Source of the DNA: Bemisia tabaci
Lineage: Eukaryota > Arthropoda > Insecta > Hemiptera > Aleyrodidae
NCBI RefSeq assembly: GCF_918797505.1
Contig: NC_092801.1
Coordinates: forward strand, 10,416,001-10,480,000
DNA length: 64,000 nucleotides
Reading direction: 5' to 3'
The notes beneath the pieces are model-generated. The model was given only the letters and a program-made list of their open reading frames with translations. It did not search any database and was not told where the DNA came from. Shown one piece after another: positions 42,301 to 52,851 of this stretch. Within the stretch, counting starts at the first letter, position 1. Each line of letters begins with the position of its first letter. A program made the position numbers and the translations under genes.

Positions 42301-42720
42301 AAATTTCGCACTTACGGCTCTCTTCGCTATCACGGTGGGATGGGCCAGTCCAGGAGTTTGACGTCACGTCATCGGGAGCCCCGGCCGGAGATGCAACGTC
42401 GTTGGCAGAGCGTGCGGCAGGCGGGCCGACGCGGGGCATAAACAAACGAACGCGAGCGCGGTTCGTGGAACCCGCGGTTGCGGAGCGGCGCGGCGGCTGC
42501 CGGTCGGAGCACGTGCCCGTCGACGTCGCGACGTCGAGCGGAGAAAGAGACGGTCGGACGCAACGAGCGAGCAAGCGGAGGTACTGCCAGGAGGCGTGCG
42601 AAAACAACCGGCCGAGAAAAAAATGAGTCGCGGAAACCCCCGCCGCCATGTTGCCACCGGAGACGGAATACTTTGCCGAGACCGCGCTAGAGAAAAACGA
42701 CATGTAAACATGAAACCTGG
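42301..42720. promoter_or_regulatory. CpG-rich island joined to the palindrome
   Basis: It opens with GCACTTACGGCTCTCTTCGC and GATGGGCCAGTCCAGGAGTT, both also found inside the palindrome (about 41690-41760), then becomes CpG-rich with a perfect 16-bp palindrome, CGACGTCGCGACGTCG (42521-42536). Competing open frames on both strands reflect base composition. Confidence 0.3.
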
Positions 42721-42736
42721 CCAAATTTACCCCTAT

Positions 42737-43079
42737 CAGGATGTTTAGAATTTTTTAATTTAATAAAATCCTGATTTTTCCTGATATTTTATGAAAAAAA
42801 TCCTGATTTTTTCATTTTAAAAATTCCTGATATTTTCCTGATTTTTTGGCAACTCCTGTCACGGTAGCCAAAAAGCAGTAAGACTTCTCCGCTGAGGAGA
42901 TTTGCGTAAGAAAAATTCCTGATAAAACGTACGATTTTTCCGATTTTTCTGATTTTTTCCTAATCGGCCAAAATTCCTGATATGTTTTGGTTTTTCCCGT
43001 TTTTCCTGATTTTTTCCTAATCGGCCAAAATTCCTGATATTTTTTAGTTTTTCCCGTTTTTCCTGATGCTAGACACCCC
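42737..43079. repeat. Family D element ('TTCCTGAT' repeats)
   Basis: CAGGATGTTTAG to GATGCTAGACACCCC, body of degenerate ATTTTTCCTGAT units, with CTTCTCCGCTGAGGAGAT and AATTCCTGATAAAACG landmarks. Other copies lie at 39976-40272, 45110-45375 and 51512-51775. Confidence 0.8.
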
Positions 43080-43143
43080 GCCTGTAACAAGTTTACTTTT
43101 GAGAAAAGTTGAGAGTATTTATCCTTCAAATTATAGACAATTT

Positions 43144-43393
43144 CAGGGTTACCACAGAATTTAGAAAATGGAATTCCCTGACATTTTCCCGACACATTTC
43201 GGAGAAATTCCCTGACAATTGAAGATGTGACAGGCGGTTAAGAGGACAACATTGAAAGTGCTTCTCAAGCAAAATTTGTTGTTCAAAACGTCAAACCCAT
43301 TCTAGAAAGCAAATAAGGATCATTGAACCCATTTTCCCTGACTTTTTAAAATTTCCTGACATTTCCCGGTATGTCCTGACTGTGGCAACCCTG
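43144..43393. repeat. Family C element
   Basis: CAGGGTTACCACAGAATTTA to CCTGACTGTGGCAACCCTG. The right half of a family F element follows, to about 43590. Confidence 0.8.
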
Positions 43394-43699
43394 TTAAAAC
43401 CTAGCCAAATTGACCCCTCATTTTTGAGAAAAGTTATGAGTATTTATCATTCACATTTTAGACTATTTAGATTGAATTGCAAGTAAGATTCACTATAAGA
43501 TTGAGAGAAAACCCTCAGAATTCGTTTCTCGTCAAGCGAAATTTGGCACATCTAAAGACTTCAACGGCGTTTTTCCTTAGCACGGCAATATATGCAAAGA
43601 ATTGAACCGCTGGAATGGCTGACTAATTTACCTTGTCGCTGGTGAGAGCAGTAACGCCCAACATTTCACAAATCGAGTTTCCTTCAAAATTAGACTAGG

Positions 43700-44346
43700 A
43701 GTCGATGTCAGTAATTTTCGTTGCACGAATCGTGTTCTACGTAAAATTTTAGTTGAGGAGCAAGTATCAGAATACTTAACTTCGTATCTTGTTTAGTGGC
43801 CATCTTCCTGATCGAACGGTTCTAGATCCACTTTCTCAACAAATAAAGATGTTGCATGTGTGAGGAATTTGCGATTTGACTGTTGATTCTAATGAAAAAG
43901 TTCGCGAGAAACACGATGGTGCCACTGGTTTTCTCTGAAATCATCTCCCAAGCTCAAAAAAAGCTCTCAAGTTGAGGCCAAAATGGAGGGGATATCCCAC
44001 GCTATCCTGAGAGTCCACCTCTACATCAAGACAAACCCTCCATGCAAAGATAGGGAGCAAATACATTGACAGGGCTGCCACTTTATTTGGGGACTCTAAA
44101 ACTGAAAACACTGCAGCCCTGCTAATGTATTTGCTCCCTATCTTTGCATGGAGAGTTTGTTTTAATGGAGAGGTGGATTCTCAGGGTAGGGTGGGATATC
44201 CCCTCCATTTTGGCCTCACTTTGAGAGCTTTTTTTGAGCTTGGGAGTTAATTTTAGAGGAAACCAGTGGCACCATCGTGTTTCTCGCGAACTTTTACTTA
44301 AGAATCAATGGTCAAATCGCGAATCCCTCACGCATGCAACATCTCC
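43700..44346. repeat. Family L fragment followed by a family B MITE
   Basis: The right end of a family L element lies at about 43700-43805. A complete family B palindrome lies at about 43846-44346. The linker CGAACGGTTCTAGATCCACT and TTCTCAACAAA also precedes the family B copy at 49780, so linker and element were duplicated together. Confidence 0.7.
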
Positions 44347-44621
44347 AATTTGTCTGCGCAGAGAAAAAAAAAAGCGTGATTTATGAACAACTTGGCACCG
44401 TCGGGCGAAAAATGAGAAGCCGCTCGAATAAGATGCAAGGGAGGGGCTCCAGCGTCATTAAACTTTCAAACACCCCGAGAATATTGCAGACGAATACGAT
44501 TCGAGAAAACGATATTTCGCGCGAAAGAATGCAGGGCAGCGAGCGTTGAGCGTGCAGCTGTGCTTCATACCCCGGAATAACAGTAAACAGGGATTCCGAA
44601 ACCTTCAAAGTAAGAGTAGGC

Positions 44622-44869
44622 TGCCGTACTACGGAAAAACGCCGTATGAGCCTTCGGACATTGCCAAGTTTCCCTCGATAAAAATCAAAACTGGGAAAAT
44701 TGTGAATAATTCCCTCAAAATTTTCAGGCAATTTTGTACGCAATTTAATCTAAAATATCTGAAAATTTCGAGGAGACATATGCACGAATGTTGTCAAAAA
44801 TACATGTTTTATAAAGGGAAATTTGGCAACTCTCGAATGTTCATACGGCGTTCTTCCTTAGAATGGCGG
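44622..44869. repeat. Family F fold-back, uninterrupted
   Basis: CTGCCGTACTACGGAAAAAC to GTTCATACGGCGTTCTTCC and TTAGAATGGCGG. 44350-44620 before it shows no gene. Confidence 0.75.
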
Positions 44870-45109
44870 TAGAAGCATCCAGAAGAAAACTTGAACTGAT
44901 AAACAAAAGCTGTAAGACTAGCTTCGTTGCTGCAGAAATCAGTTGAATATGTGTTATTTCTGCTGTTGCGGCTAGGAACGGATCTAGAAACGGGGTTGGA
45001 ATAAAATTTAGATGATAAAATTCCCGTACACCCTCTTGCTGTTGAGAAAAAAAAAAAATAAAAATCGACATATTTTGTCCATTTTTTTTTTTTTTTTTTT
45101 TTACTAAAA

Positions 45110-45375
45110 CAGGGTGTTTAGTTTTTTCCATTTTGGGAAATCTTGATTTTTCCTGAAATTTGACTACTAAATCCTGATTTCATAATTTTTCCAAATCCTG
45201 ACTTCGCGCAAGGCAAATGTAACTTCACAAAAATAGCTCGATAGAGAAATCCGATCGGACAGCCGACTTTTCTCAAATCATGATTTAACGACCGATTTTT
45301 CCTCAAATCCTGTTGAAATCGGGTTAAAATCCTGATTGACCTCGAATCGTGAAAATTCTGATGCTGGCCACCCTG
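45110..45375. repeat. Family D element
   Basis: CAGGGTGTTTAG to GATGCTGGCCACCCTG, preceded by a poly(T) of about 24 bases. Confidence 0.75.
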
Positions 45376-45549
45376 TAAAATTATCGTTTCGTATCGTTGT
45401 ATCGTTTGAAAAGGTTATAATACACAACAACTTTTAAGACTGTCAAAGAATCAAGACCTAACGCCTGAATTTGCTATAAAAATATTTTATTTGCGATTTA
45501 AAAACAGTAATTTCTTCACATTGTAGCAACCACAACGACAGCAGAGTTT

Positions 45550-46100
45550 ATAATGGCCGCGATTCGATGCTGTAACGAACGCGCATCGTAGTATTCGTAC
45601 ACTGGAAAAAAAAGAATCTTAAATTTGCCGGCAAGAAGTATTTCTTCTTAAATCAAGAATTTTGCTGGTTAATACAAGCTACTATTTTGCTTAACCCAAG
45701 CATTATTTTTCTTGAATCAAGAAAAAGTCAGCTTAAAGCAAGATAAAGAAATTTCTTGGCGGCAAATTCAAGAATTATCAAGCTTGATCCAAGCTACATT
45801 TTTTTCAGTGTGGGGAGGGCAAGCGCGGGGCCAAAACGCCTTCATAAAACTGAGCATGCAATACGGGCAACCATGGAACACGAATAGTTGCATCCTTGGG
45901 TTGTAACCTAAGTCGCACTAACAATAAGTTTGTCACGCCTTTATCGTCAATGCATACGCGGAAGTATTTTTTTTTTTTTTTCCTTGGGCGATTTTCAAAA
46001 CGATTGGATCTTCGGAATATAAATAGTTTTTTCACGAATAAAATATCAAAACTTGAAATCAAAGTATCCAGAAATAATGCAAAAGAAGACAGCAAATAAA
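45550..46100 (-). repeat. Repeat R, third copy, split by a CACTGG element (45600-45810)
   Basis: GGGCAAGCGCGGGGCCAAAA and TTGCATCCTTGGGTTGTAAC match the inverted pair at 32/34 kb with older divergence and a frame change. The inserted 211-bp element has CACTGGAAAAAA and TTTTTTTCAGTG ends but a body (TTTGCCGGCAAGAAG, CTTGAATCAAGAAAAA) distinct from family A. Confidence 0.75.
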
Positions 46101-46169
46101 ACCTGTGTTGATTGACAGAGGGTCTGACTAATCCTCGCCAAGAATCAATTATTTAACGTACATTTGGAC

Positions 46170-46551
46170 CGCAGTACGCAGAAAGGAACCATGCCAAGTA
46201 AGCTATTGCCAAATTTAACTGGGCAATTTAATTTTTTACATGAAACGAGGGGTGCGGATTCTTGTGCAAATTTCAGTAAATTTTTTGCACAGTGCGAAGA
46301 AAATATCTCAATATTTCCAAAGGAATCCCCACAAGAAAACACATTGGATCTAGAGTCCAGATTCTTAAAAACATCGAAAAGAAAAAATTCTCTTGATTCA
46401 ATCGGATTTTTGCTTAAACCAAGAACTAAGCCTCATAATTTGAGCGGATTCCGTTTTGATTTAAGCAAAAATCTGATTGAATCAAGAGTATTTTTTCTTG
46501 TCAATGTTTTCAAGAGTCTGGACTCTGGATCCGACGTGTTTTTTTCCAGTG
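46170..46551. repeat. Family O half element cut by a family A MITE
   Basis: The left arm of family O ends at about 46333. The family A copy (about 46334-46551) lacks the first few bases of its left end, so the junction involved a deletion. Confidence 0.7.
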
Positions 46552-46559
46552 TAAGGAAA

Positions 46560-47280
46560 AACAGCGTTGCCTACTTTAGGGTGTCCACTGGTATTCTGTC
46601 ATTATAATTCCATGCTTTTTCAGCACCTTTTCCTTGATTTTTCCTTACTTTCTCGAAAGTTCCTTTTATGGGCGATTCTTGAAAATCCTTGCTTTTTCCT
46701 TACTCTTCCCTTCCCTTACACTCATTTTTAACTGTAGGTACTTAATCGGATTGTGAGATTGGAAAAACTAGATTGACGAAGAAATAAACCGAAAAACACG
46801 AGCAATCGAACCGGAAACTCGATAAAGGAACTATGTTAGGAAATTGCATACTCCCAAGGCTACTTTATTGTGTTCAACACGAAATCTCAAATTTCCGTAC
46901 TTTTACACGAAAAATGAGTACATTTTCCGTACTTTCGTAGAATGGAAAAAAAAACATTGGATCTAGAGCGCAGCCTCTTAAAAACATTGACAAGGAAAAA
47001 TACTCTTGATTCAATCAGATTTAGGCTTAAATAAAGAAACAAGCCTCTTAATTTGAGCGGATTTCCTTTTGATTTAAGCTTAAATCTGATTGAATCAAAA
47101 GTATCTTTTCTTGTCAATGTTTTCAAGAGTCTGGACTCTAGATCCAATGTGTTTTTTTATCCAGTATACTTTTACACTAAAAATCAGTGCATTTTTCGTA
47201 CTTCTGTACCGACCTTCCCCAATCCCTGCTTTTTCGGTGTATCCATACTTTTTCCGTACAGTAGACACCCTGCAATTTTC
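46560..47280. repeat. Family E-like element hosting a family A MITE (46943-47166)
   Basis: AGGGTGTCCACTGG at 46579 and AGTAGACACCCTG near 47275 bracket repeated TTCCTTACTTT/TTTTTCCGTAC units. The family A copy is flanked by short TACTTT-like host repeats. Confidence 0.65.
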
Positions 47281-47329
47281 AAAAATCGCCACTTCTGCTC
47301 TCGACAGTTGCACAGCACTACGCCTGCTC

Positions 47330-47510
47330 GACTATGCTGAGCCCCTTGGAGCGCGCACCCATCGTAAAAGCGGACCCAACAACTCCCAGTGCATGGCGTC
47401 GTGTGCGCGTACTACATACGCACGGTCGGATGTTCCGGAGCGCGGAAAAGGAAAAGGGCGCTCGGCTCGTGGCGTCGCGGCGCCCGGCTGTCTCGGTGGC
47501 GCGTCGCGGC
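47330..47510. promoter_or_regulatory. CpG-rich patch upstream of the long family Q-type element
   Basis: GGCGTCGCGGCGCCCGG and GCGCGTCGCGGCGC. No exon is attached, and short frames in several phases here are composition-driven. Confidence 0.25.
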
Positions 47511-48632
47511 GCACGGTGGATCGAGTCAATGGGAGGGGTCGGTCATCGCGCATCACGCGTCTTATTTTCTCTGATTACGGAGATTTCCCACCCTTGGAAT
47601 AGAGCAAATTACACTCATCTAATGTATTTTTCGTCGTAGATTCCATTTTTGATCATTTTTCAGCCGAATAACGAGTTTTAATACGAGTTTGACACACTTT
47701 TTCATAACTATTGAAATTGAGATCCTTGATAGCTGTTTTTTCACGTTACTTTCGGCGAATGGGACCGTAAGCATCTTACATAAAGAATAATTTTTCAGAA
47801 CTTGACTCAAGGACATTACTTGAGAAGTGAGGGAGGGCGGCTTTACAGCCCCCTCACCACGAAGGTTGCCATATTTCTTTCAATTTCTGCTAACATCGTT
47901 TTTTGTTCATGTTAATTGGTTTTTCGCAATTGCATACTGACACATATACGGAACATTCTGATAATGTTCATTTTTCTTCTTTTTTCCTCCAGCCAGCCAA
48001 TAGACGTTTTCATTTTTATGAACTCTCTACTCTTTCAGTTATTCAACAAATATGCATTTTTCAAAAAATAGATCAATATATTAAAGAAATAAAAAAGAGA
48101 TGTACTTATATACTGTGGCTTCTTTTTATCTAGTCATCCCAGAAGATTATTATAGGTACTTATCACCAGATAAAAAAATTGAATGTCCAGGAAAAAAAAA
48201 AAAAAAATTATATCATCTTCCATTATTTCGTTTTGTTCCTCGATGTTTGGAGTGAAGTTTGAAACATATTTATTGAATAAATATTAAAATAGGAGGAAAT
48301 TTATTTTTCATGCAAGTTCTGATCCCTTGAAGAACCTTTGAGAAGGACTATTGTCTCTTGAAGAAATTTCTTGTATTTCTTCTTTTTCAACCCACAACCA
48401 ATTTTTACTCTCTCGCTACCCTAGGGTAGAGAAAGTATTGTCATCCTGCAAGGGGGGGGGGGGGGGGTTGAAATTTTATTTGTATGGAGCTTATGAAAGA
48501 ATTCTAGGTATGTTGAAGACATTTTTCAAGAAACGGAACGTGTGAAATATACAATGCGCAAAACATACACCTTAATCTTTATCGCACGGTATAACGCTGA
48601 TCGAATCAGCTTCAAAGACTAACAGAAGGTTA

Positions 48633-48821
48633 ATGTCTCGTCCAAAAATAGCAACAAATAAGCCAAAATCAGAAATCAGTAGAAAAATTATCGAGATTGA
48701 AGGATATCGTGTGATGCACGATTTTATGGATGACAATAGAGCAAGATCGGATTCCCAGCAGGCGCGACTTCCTATCATTCAAATGGACCGTTTTCGTAGA
48801 TTAGCGGATATTAGCGGCTAA
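48633..48821 (+). CDS. Short unidentified open frame
   Basis: 62 residues, MSRPKIATNKPKSEISRKII..., ending LADISG. It is charged and soluble-looking, without a recognised domain. It lies 22 bases before the selenoprotein K-like remnant inside the long family Q-type element. It may be a decayed exon, an element gene remnant or chance. Confidence 0.2.
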   Translation: MSRPKIATNKPKSEISRKIIEIEGYRVMHDFMDDNRARSDSQQARLPIIQMDRFRRLADISG

Positions 48822-48843
48822 TTATTACATAATATCATTCCTG

Positions 48844-49029
48844 ATAGTATACAGGAGGCAACCCAACAAAGGATTTTGCGGACACCTGTGGACATTTTTT
48901 TATCGAGCTATTTTAACCTTTTTTTGGGCGTTTTTTAAAGCAAGCTTTGGAGGTGGTTTTGGTCCTCCTAAAAATATGCCAATGCACATTAATGATATAC
49001 CAAAAGGTTCCTTAAAGGGAGGAGAATAA
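48844..49029 (+). pseudogene. Selenoprotein K-like decayed frame
   Basis: A 61-codon frame starts ATAGTATAC (I-V-Y), where SelK proteins start M-V-Y. A tryptophan and a hydrophobic stretch follow (WTFFYRAILTFFWAFFKASF), where SelK has its single membrane helix ending FFK. A glycine/proline-rich tail follows (GGGFGPPKNMPMHINDI..., ending KGGE), where SelK has GPP...RMGRIN and a Gly-Gly before the selenocysteine. The ATG is lost (ATG to ATA), an adjacent frame is also open, and it is shorter than usual SelK (about 90 residues). No selenocysteine UGA is visible. Family knowledge: SelK is an ER membrane protein of the ERAD/palmitoylation machinery. The similarity is suggestive, not proven. Confidence 0.3.
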
Positions 49030-49526
49030 GCATGTTTAATTGAAATTTTGATTTATCTGCCACAGAACTCATGCAAAAGCGAAATAAAACCTTGAGAATT
49101 AGACGGCAAAATTGATACCACCTGCAATGTCAGCTTTAGGCAACCCGCATGTCAAAGCGGAAGAGCTCAAAGATCCTAGAACCGTGGATACATTCATTTT
49201 GGAAGCTTAACTACTAGAAAACCAAGAAAAAATATTTAAAATCAGACTTTTTTTTTCGTCGCCCATGACCGACCTCTACCATTGACTCGATCCACCGTGC
49301 GGCGCTGGCTCAGCTCGAGTCGGCGACCAAGTGGGTCGACCTCGCTTCGCGTCTGCCCCGGCTCCGGCTGTCGCTGTCCGTGGCCGCTTCCGCGACTCCA
49401 AGGACCGGGAGCGCCCCCCCCCCCCCCCCCCCCCCACCACCACCCGAGCGGAGAAAAAACTCAGTCATAACCCGACGCGTCCGGAGTTTTTCTCGCTGGG
49501 CTCGGATTTGAAGCTATCTGGAGAAG

Positions 49527-50516
49527 GGAGATGTTGCATGTGTGAGGAATTTGCGATTTGACTATAGATTCCTGTGTAAAAGTTCGCGAGAAACACGATG
49601 GTGCCACTGGTTTTCACTGAAATCAACTCCTAAGCTCAAAAAAAGCTCTCAAGTTGAGGCCAAAATGGAGGGGATACCACCCCACGCTATCCTGAGAGTC
49701 CACATCTACATCAAAACAAACTCCATTTGTCCGTTCAACTTCCTGTTCGAACGGTTCTAGATCCACTTTCTCAACAAATGGAGATGTTTCATGTGTGAGG
49801 AATTTGCGATTTGACTATTGATTCTTATGTAAAAGTTCGCGAGAAACACGATGGTGCCACTGGTTTTCTCTGAAATCAACTCCCAAGCTCAAAAAAAGCT
49901 CTTAGGTTGAGGCCAAAATGGAGGGGATATCCCGCACTATCCTGAGAGTCCACCTCTACCACCGGTGGAGACAAGGCGTAAAAACTTCCTCCAAAATCCT
50001 CACGACATGTCGAGAAAGTCTGCGCCTAAGCAAACGAATAATGGAGATGTCGCATGTGTGAGGAATTTGCGATTTGACTGTTGATTCTATTGTAAAAGTT
50101 CGCGCGAAACACGATGGTGCCACTGGTTTTCTCTGAAATCAACTCCCAAGCTCAAAAAAAGCTCTTAGGTTGAGGCCAAAATGGAGGGGATATCCCACGC
50201 TACCCTGAGAGTGCACCTCTACATCAAGACAAACTCTCCATGCAAAGATAGGGAGCAAATACATTGACAGGGCAGCCACTTTATTTGGGGACTCCAAAAC
50301 TGAAAACACGGCAACCCTGCTAACGTAATTGCTCCCTATCTTTGCATGGAGAGATTGTCTTGATGTGGACTCTCAGGATAGGGTGGGATATCCCCTCCAT
50401 TTTGGCCTCAACTTGAGAGCTTTTTTTGAGCTTGGGAGTTGATTTCAGAGAAAACCAGTGGCACCATCGTGTTTCTCGCGAACTTGTACAGAAGAATCAA
50501 TTGTCAAACCGCAAAT
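49527..50516. repeat. Cluster of three family B copies, two truncated
   Basis: Left halves at 49527-49722 and about 49782-49960 are followed by a nearly full copy from 50043 to about 50516 whose right end is lost. All three point the same way and share GGTGCCACTGGTTTTC and ATGGAGGGGATA.CCC. This looks like local duplication with deletions. Confidence 0.75.
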
Positions 50517-50789
50517 TTTTCAAGCAGACAGACTCCTCTAACAACAGAAACTCTCTAACCTAATCATGGATTTTGCGCTAACGCACGACTAGCGGTCGTC
50601 GTTTTGTGGTAGCGCCTCTTGACTTCCCGACGCGATCCTTCTCGTGAAAAACACAGGAGATAACGGCTATGGAGTGGGAGATAACGCCACGCTGTGTTTA
50701 CTCTGGGTTAGTGTTCCAATTCTCACGATCGGTAACCACTTGATGTCAGAGGCGGATCCGGCGGGTTGTCAACACTTGCCTCTCTCCAT

Positions 50790-50895
50790 TTAAACTTGTG
50801 CTGAATAATCGATTCTTGTCGGAGCTCCAGACCCCTCCAAAATCGATTTATTTCCATAGGTTTAAATGGAGGGAGAGCTATGTTGCCAACCCGCT
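50790..50895. repeat. Small fold-back with ATCGATT and CTCTCCATTTAAAC arms
   Basis: TCTCCATTTAAACTTGTG and AATAATCGATT face AAATCGATTTATTTCC and GTTTAAATGGAGGGAGA. It is followed by (GATGAGT)n at 50909-50935. Confidence 0.65.
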
Positions 50896-51039
50896 GGATC
50901 CACTTCGCTTGATGAGTGATGAGTGATGAGTGATGGGCGCGGGAGGCCCAATTTTCACCACTTATCTACTCGATAGAGCGTGGAACACGGAGAAAAACAC
51001 TTTGATGTTCTATCCACACACGACGCAACGATTACCGTA

Positions 51040-51258
51040 CACTGGAAAAAAAAACACATTGGATCTAGAGTCCAGACTCTTGAAAACATTGACAAGAAAA
51101 AATACTCTTGATTCAATCAGATTTAAGCTTAAATCAAAAGGAAATCCGCTCAAATTAAGAGGCTTGGTTCTTGATTTAAGCAAAAATCCGATTGAATCAA
51201 GAGTACTTTTTCTTGTCGATGTTTTTAAGAGTCTGGACTCTAGATCCAATTCCAATGT

Positions 51259-51289
<31 letters not shown>

Positions 51290-51294
51290 CAGTG
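51040..51294. repeat. Family A MITE, TSD TA, expanded poly(T)
   Basis: CACTGGAAAAAAAAACACAT to a 29-base T-run plus CAGTG. A TCCAAT doubling sits near the right end. TA lies on both sides. Confidence 0.85.
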
Positions 51295-51511
51295 TATCCC
51301 AATCTCGGTGACGATTCTTGGAAGTTGGCAACACTGTTTTTCCTTAGTCTCGCAGAAAAATAACTAACATTTTGCTTTAAAATTTTGTGGACATATTCTC
51401 AATAGTCTACAGGATTTTCACAAAAAAGATGAAGGCATTATACATCATAATTTTCGGTTTAAAAAAATAAGACAAGAGAGGAAATAGGCGACGTGAAAGG
51501 TAGTGAGGTCA

Positions 51512-51775
51512 GAGGGTGTCTAGTATTTTTCAATTTGGAAAAAGCCTATTATTTTTCCTGATATTTTATAAATATAATATTGAAAATTCCTGATTTTTTC
51601 CTGATTTTTCTCGTAAAAACTATATTTATTGCATAAATGCACGCGGAAAATCAATTTTCTGACAAAGTGAGAAAAATTCCTGATAAAACGCCCCGATTTT
51701 TCCGATTTTCCTAATTTTTTCCTGATCGGCAAAAATTCTTGATATTTTCCAGTTTTTCCTGATGCTTGACACCCT
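51512..51775. repeat. Family D element
   Basis: AGGGTGTCTAGTATTTTTC to GATGCTTGACACCCTG. Confidence 0.8.
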
Positions 51776-52084
51776 GTCTTTGATTTAATCCGTCTTGCGT
51801 CGCTTCTCGGACGGAGGAACGCAACTTTTTTCCACGGTTGCAAAATTGACCCTAACAAAGCCATTTTTACGAGAAATCTATAAAAGTTTTGTCAAAACTT
51901 TGTTTTAATTTTCGTACAGATCAGAGGAAAAATCGATGACACTTACAATTGGAAATGCCCAAGATTTTTCAATTCTCTGGTATGAATACAATTCGCCAGG
52001 GGAAATTTGGCGACATTGAGATGTAGTTACGTTTTTACTTGAGGGAAACGATTAATTAAAAAAGAACAAAATTAAGTTTCGATT

Positions 52085-52350
52085 CTTGTCATATCGTCAC
52101 TTTCCGGCCAAGTATCACAAACGCCATGCGACGTTTAGGAATTTCCGCCGCCATTTTATTTTTTTACAGAGAAATCGTTCTGCGAAGCTGTCCGAAAATT
52201 TCACTGAGTTTCCTTTATGCTATCGATGAAATTCAGGGACATTTTCAAACAGATTCAACCGAAAATTCCTCTGTAAAAAAATAAAATGGCGGCGGAAATT
52301 TTTAAACGTTGTATGGCGCTTGCGATTCTCTGGCCGAAAGGTGACGATGT
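52085..52350. repeat. Fold-back repeat with GGCGGCGGAAATTT arms (family W)
   Basis: CGTCACTTTCCGGCCAAGTA, TTCCGCCGCCATTTTATTTT and CTCTGTAAAAAAATAAAATG, AAAGGTGACGATGTG pair as inverted arms. The AATGGCGGCGGAAATTT block is shared with 2570-2790. Confidence 0.7.
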
Positions 52351-52479
52351 GTTGGGGGCATTGAATGATCTTAATTAGACCTCCTCTTCTTTCTTCATCC
52401 TTCTCTTTTTCCCGCAATATTCAGAGCGGCAAGCTTCATCCTAAATTAAGTCATTATAGCACAGTTAGAGCGAACTCAC

Positions 52480-52522
52480 CCATCGGCGCGTAGAGAATCG
52501 ATTGAGCAACGGTAATACTAAC
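52480..52522 (-). CDS. Candidate 43-bp internal exon, unidentified
   Basis: The minus-strand acceptor TTCTCTTGTTACAG and donor GATGG|GTGAGT are both strong. The enclosed codons read VSITVAQSILYAPM plus one base. It starts in phase 0, matching the end of 63320-63433, and leaves one base, matching the start of 27417-27598. It is very short, so chance is a real alternative. Confidence 0.35.
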
Positions 52523-52851
52523 CTGTAACAAGAGAAAGAAATTCGTTAGTTGATTTTACATAGTGAGCACGCAATCAGAATCTTCCACTAGATTTCCGAC
52601 AGTGAATTAGAGCAACAAGGGTGCAATTGTTCTCGACCACGCGCTCATGACCACTTTCTGAAACAGCCCTTAAAATTTTGGAGGCGGAGAATTTGTTGGC
52701 CTTTTTTAGATTATGCGGTTTTCATATTTTCAACTCTTGCACGTGGAATACAGCGACTATGTCATACATTCTAAAATTAACGAAAGACGAACATTTTTAA
52801 TGGATTTGAATGGAGGAAAAACAATGTTGCCGAATTTCAAGATTCCCAAAT

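Larger units (their letters stand above)
47511..49300. mobile_element. 1.8-kb element with family Q terminal inverted repeats
   Basis: The left end GCACGGTGGATCGAGTCAAT plus GGGAGGGGTCGGTCAT and the right end ATGACCGACCTCTACC plus ATTGACTCGATCCACCGTGC pair over about 38 bp. Ordinary family Q copies are about 240 bp. This one has an unrelated 1.7-kb interior, A+T-rich with different texture from 48140 on, carrying a G16 run, a small frame (48633-48821) and a selenoprotein K-like remnant (48844-49029). It could be the long parent form or a copy that captured host DNA. Confidence 0.6.

Noticed and set aside
42269..42724. 151-codon minus-strand frame in the CpG-rich island
   Set aside because: Five overlapping frames are open there because of high G+C; no coding signature distinguishes one.
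47090..47602. 170-codon plus-strand frame
   Set aside because: Runs from a family A copy into a CpG-rich patch and family Q terminus; competing frames of similar length exist on both strands.
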